64,000 bases of DNA from Heloderma charlesbogerti (taxonomy: Eukaryota > Chordata > Lepidosauria > Squamata > Helodermatidae): NCBI GenBank assembly GCA_026122225.1, contig JANEZZ010000728.1, positions 124,001 to 188,000 of the forward strand. Reading direction: 5' to 3'. Of this stretch, positions 61,714-64,000 are shown in pieces; the stretch's first letter is position 1; every line of letters starts with the position of its first letter. A model generated the notes under the pieces. The model did not search any database and was not told the origin of the DNA. It saw only the letters and a list, made by a program, of their open reading frames with translations. Both the position numbers and the translations under genes were made by a program.

Positions 61714-64000
61714 ATGTCAAATGAACTTAGAATTACATCTTTGAATGTTAAAGGATTAAATCCCCCCATTAAAAGGAGGAAATTTGCTTACTTATTGAAA
61801 AAAAGAAAGAGTAGATCTGATATTTCTCCAAGAAACTCATGTTAAAAAAGGGATAAACTACTAAAGAATTTAAATTTAGGGGAAATTTATTTTGCTTCAG
61901 CAAATAATAAAAAAGGGGAGTGGCCATTATAGTAAAAAACAACAACACACACTCTCTCAAATTAAGTTCTCTGAAGAGATCATTGATCCAGAGGGCAGAT
62001 TCATTTTTGGTATTATATACTGGGGAAGTAAAATGTATTTAGTAGGATATGTGTACTCTCCGAATAATAATCAAAAAGAGTTTTATAAAAAAAAACCCTG
62101 AACAATATAATAAATGCCAATTTAGACAAAGGAGGGGGTTTTATTGGAGGGGATTTTAACGGTGTGGTCAACCCTCAACTACACAGATCATCTTTAAGAA
62201 TCTGCAATGGTAAACTGACTGTTTTATAAAAAATATTTTAAAAAGAAAATCTTATTGATGTGTGGAGACATTTGAATCTCCAGGAGAGAGATTATACTTT
62301 TTTCTCTCCTCCTCACAATTCTTACTCATGGATCGACATGTTTTTTGCCTCTCCCTATATAATTAAACAAGTATCATCTGTATCAATAAAACCATACATA
62401 TATGCAGACCATGCTCCTATTTATGTAGAATGGCTATCTGGAGAAGAATCATTAATAAGCAGGAAATGGTGGTTAGATAATTTTATTTTGCAAAATCAAG
62501 AAAATGTATCAGACTTAAATATCGAATTACATTAATACTTTCAATTTAATAACACTTCTGAACTAACAAAATCAACTATGTGGGAAGCTTCAAAAGCTTA
62601 TATGAGAGGATTGATAATACAAAAAACAAGCTTCCTAAGGAAGCAAAGGGGGGGGGAAATCCTGGACTTAAAAAGTAAAATTCAGAAATTAGAGCAAGAA
62701 CATAAACAGACACACTCAAATATTATGTACAGGAGATTGGAAAGTGTTAAGAAACAGTTAGATTTACTGATTTGTGACCAAGTGGAGAAAAAGTTAAGCT
62801 ATCTTAAACAGCATTTTTTCGAAAAAGGCAATAAAGCCAATAAATTGCTGTCTTATATGTTAAAGAAGAAACAACAAAGCACAATGGTTACGCAAATAAG
62901 GAAGGAAGTACAGTTTATACTAAACCTAGAGATATAGCAAATGAGTTTTAAAAGTTTTATGAAAGTTTATATACTTCAGAACAACCCTCCAGAGAGAATA
63001 TTGAATCATATCTGAATAAGATCAAACTACCAAGCTTAAGACCAGATGATACAGAGAAATTACAGAGGCCTATTACCTTAACAGAACTACGTAACACAAT
63101 TATGGATTAAAAAAACAAAAAAGCCCCAGGTATGGATGGTTTTACACCAGAATATTATAAGGTATTCTCAACGGAAATAGAACAGCCATTATTAGGTGTA
63201 CTGAATGAGATTATGACAACTCACTCTCTTTTAAAAACCTGGGAGGAAGCCCGTATGTTAGTGATTCCAAAAAAAGATAAAGATATTACAAAGGTTGAGT
63301 CTTATAGACGTATTGCTCTTTTGAACCAAGACTTCAAAATACGGACATCCATCCTTTCCAAAAGATTAAATGGAATAATTGCTAATTATATATCAGAAGA
63401 TCAAACAGGTTTTATTAAAAATTGTAAATTGGCAACAAATATAAGAAAATTAGTAAATATAATACATCTTGTTAATAAATCTAAACAATCATATGGACTA
63501 AATTTTTTAGATGCCAAAGGCATTTGACCACCTAGAATGGAAATTTGCTGAATGGGTTAAAATGATCTACACAAAATGATCTACACAAATGATCTATACA
63601 AATCCCAGCGCTTGTGTCTCTGTGAATGGTGTTCATTCAGACAAACTCTAACTGAGGAGGGGCACCAGACAAGGTTGCCCTTTATCTCCTTTGTTATTTG
63701 CATTATCTATAGAGCCTCTTGCTCAAGCTGTTAGAATGGAAAATACATTAAAGGGGGTAAAGATTGGTAGAGAAGAGTTCAAAATTAGTCTTTATGCTGA
63801 TGATATAGTTATTTATTTACATGATCCCATGAATACTTATGATAAACTTCTATCTTTGTTGCAGGAATGTGGTCAAGTATCAGGAAATAAAATTAATATT
63901 ACAAAATCAGAGTGGATTGGATTCAATATGGATAATTCTACAAAAACTAATATTACCAAAAAATATAAAATTCCTTGGACAGATACTCCAGTTAGCTATT
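61714..64000 (+). pseudogene. L1 ORF2: endonuclease and reverse transcriptase, broken, 3' end outside window
   Basis: Starts SNELRITSLNVKGLNPPIKR at 61714. After a frameshift near 61803 the endonuclease continues with IFLQETH, GGDFNGV (about 62150) and SYSWIDMFF (about 62320). RT follows: DGFTPEYYK (63132), ARMLVIPKKDKD, SYRRIALLN, DQTGFI, then [13 protein letters not shown], and the catalytic box [12 protein letters not shown] with YADD intact (63793-63804). At least five frame breaks or stops lie between. The final frame is open from about 63654 to the window edge. Confidence 0.9.

Larger units (their letters stand above)
60658..64000 (+). mobile_element. L1-type LINE, running off the window
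   Basis: Contains ORF1, a spacer, and ORF2 with an endonuclease followed by reverse transcriptase. The 3' end lies beyond 64000. The composition is markedly A-rich on the plus strand, as usual for L1. The 5' end is not defined; similar A-rich sequence may start near 60600. Lesions are single-base frameshifts and stops, so the copy is old or decaying but structurally complete as far as seen. Confidence 0.88.

Overview
The window reads as intergenic or intronic DNA from a vertebrate, most likely a squamate reptile (lizard or snake). The grounds are the co-occurrence of BovB, CR1/L3, L2-like and L1 LINEs, tRNA- and 5S-derived SINEs, a Tc1 element and very many hAT-type MITEs on an AT-rich background. 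No host protein-coding exon could be recognised. All long open frames fall inside transposable elements or are read-through of palindromes.

The outstanding feature is a family of CpG-rich, non-autonomous, hAT-like elements (about 580-950 bp; called 'nested-palindrome hAT' or NP-hAT here). Copies lie at 4729-5463, 8341-9287, 9597-10333, 14282-14860, 28736-29429, 47485-48335, 48415-49312 and, truncated, 52952-53320. They end in TAGGGATG...CATCCCTA, and four have clear 8-bp target-site duplications. They are filled with alternating hairpins of two kinds: one centred on TACGTAAATA-type sequence, the other on GCAAATGGCGGC/GCCGCCATTTGC. Hairpin arms differ between copies by paired (compensatory) substitutions. 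Both ends of most copies carry an outward-facing 5' splice-donor consensus.

Layout. 0-4.7 kb: old CR1/L2/hAT fragments and microsatellites. 4.7-10.4 kb: three NP-hATs, a 5S-rRNA-derived SINE and small MITEs. 10.3-14.3 kb: mostly unique sequence, a palindromic MITE and a tRNA SINE. 14.3-16.6 kb: an NP-hAT beside a Tc1/mariner whose transposase is broken mainly by one frameshift. 17-28 kb: SINEs, a 393-bp composite palindrome, a solo LTR and a minimal 78-bp BovB insertion. 28.7-30.2 kb: a CR1/L3 3' end split by an NP-hAT. 31-33.2 kb: a ~400-bp inverted duplication. 34-42 kb: CR1, LTRs, a 62-bp minisatellite, and LINE-in-MITE nesting. 45.9 kb: a mariner MITE that keeps the first codons of its transposase. 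46.5-49.5 kb: a BovB hit by two NP-hATs. 51-54.3 kb: SINEs and hATs, with a solo LTR inserted at a hAT terminus. 58.8-60 kb: a hAT holding two BovB 3' ends in opposite orientation. 60.6-64 kb: an L1-like element (ORF1, ORF2 with an intact YADD) running off the end.

The nesting gives relative ages. CR1/L3 and BovB predate the NP-hATs inserted in them, and one hAT predates the LTR inserted at its edge. The repeat-free stretches near 7.3, 10.8, 20.9, 24.3, 42.2 and 55.6-56.6 kb are AT-rich and could include conserved regulatory DNA; that is inference only.
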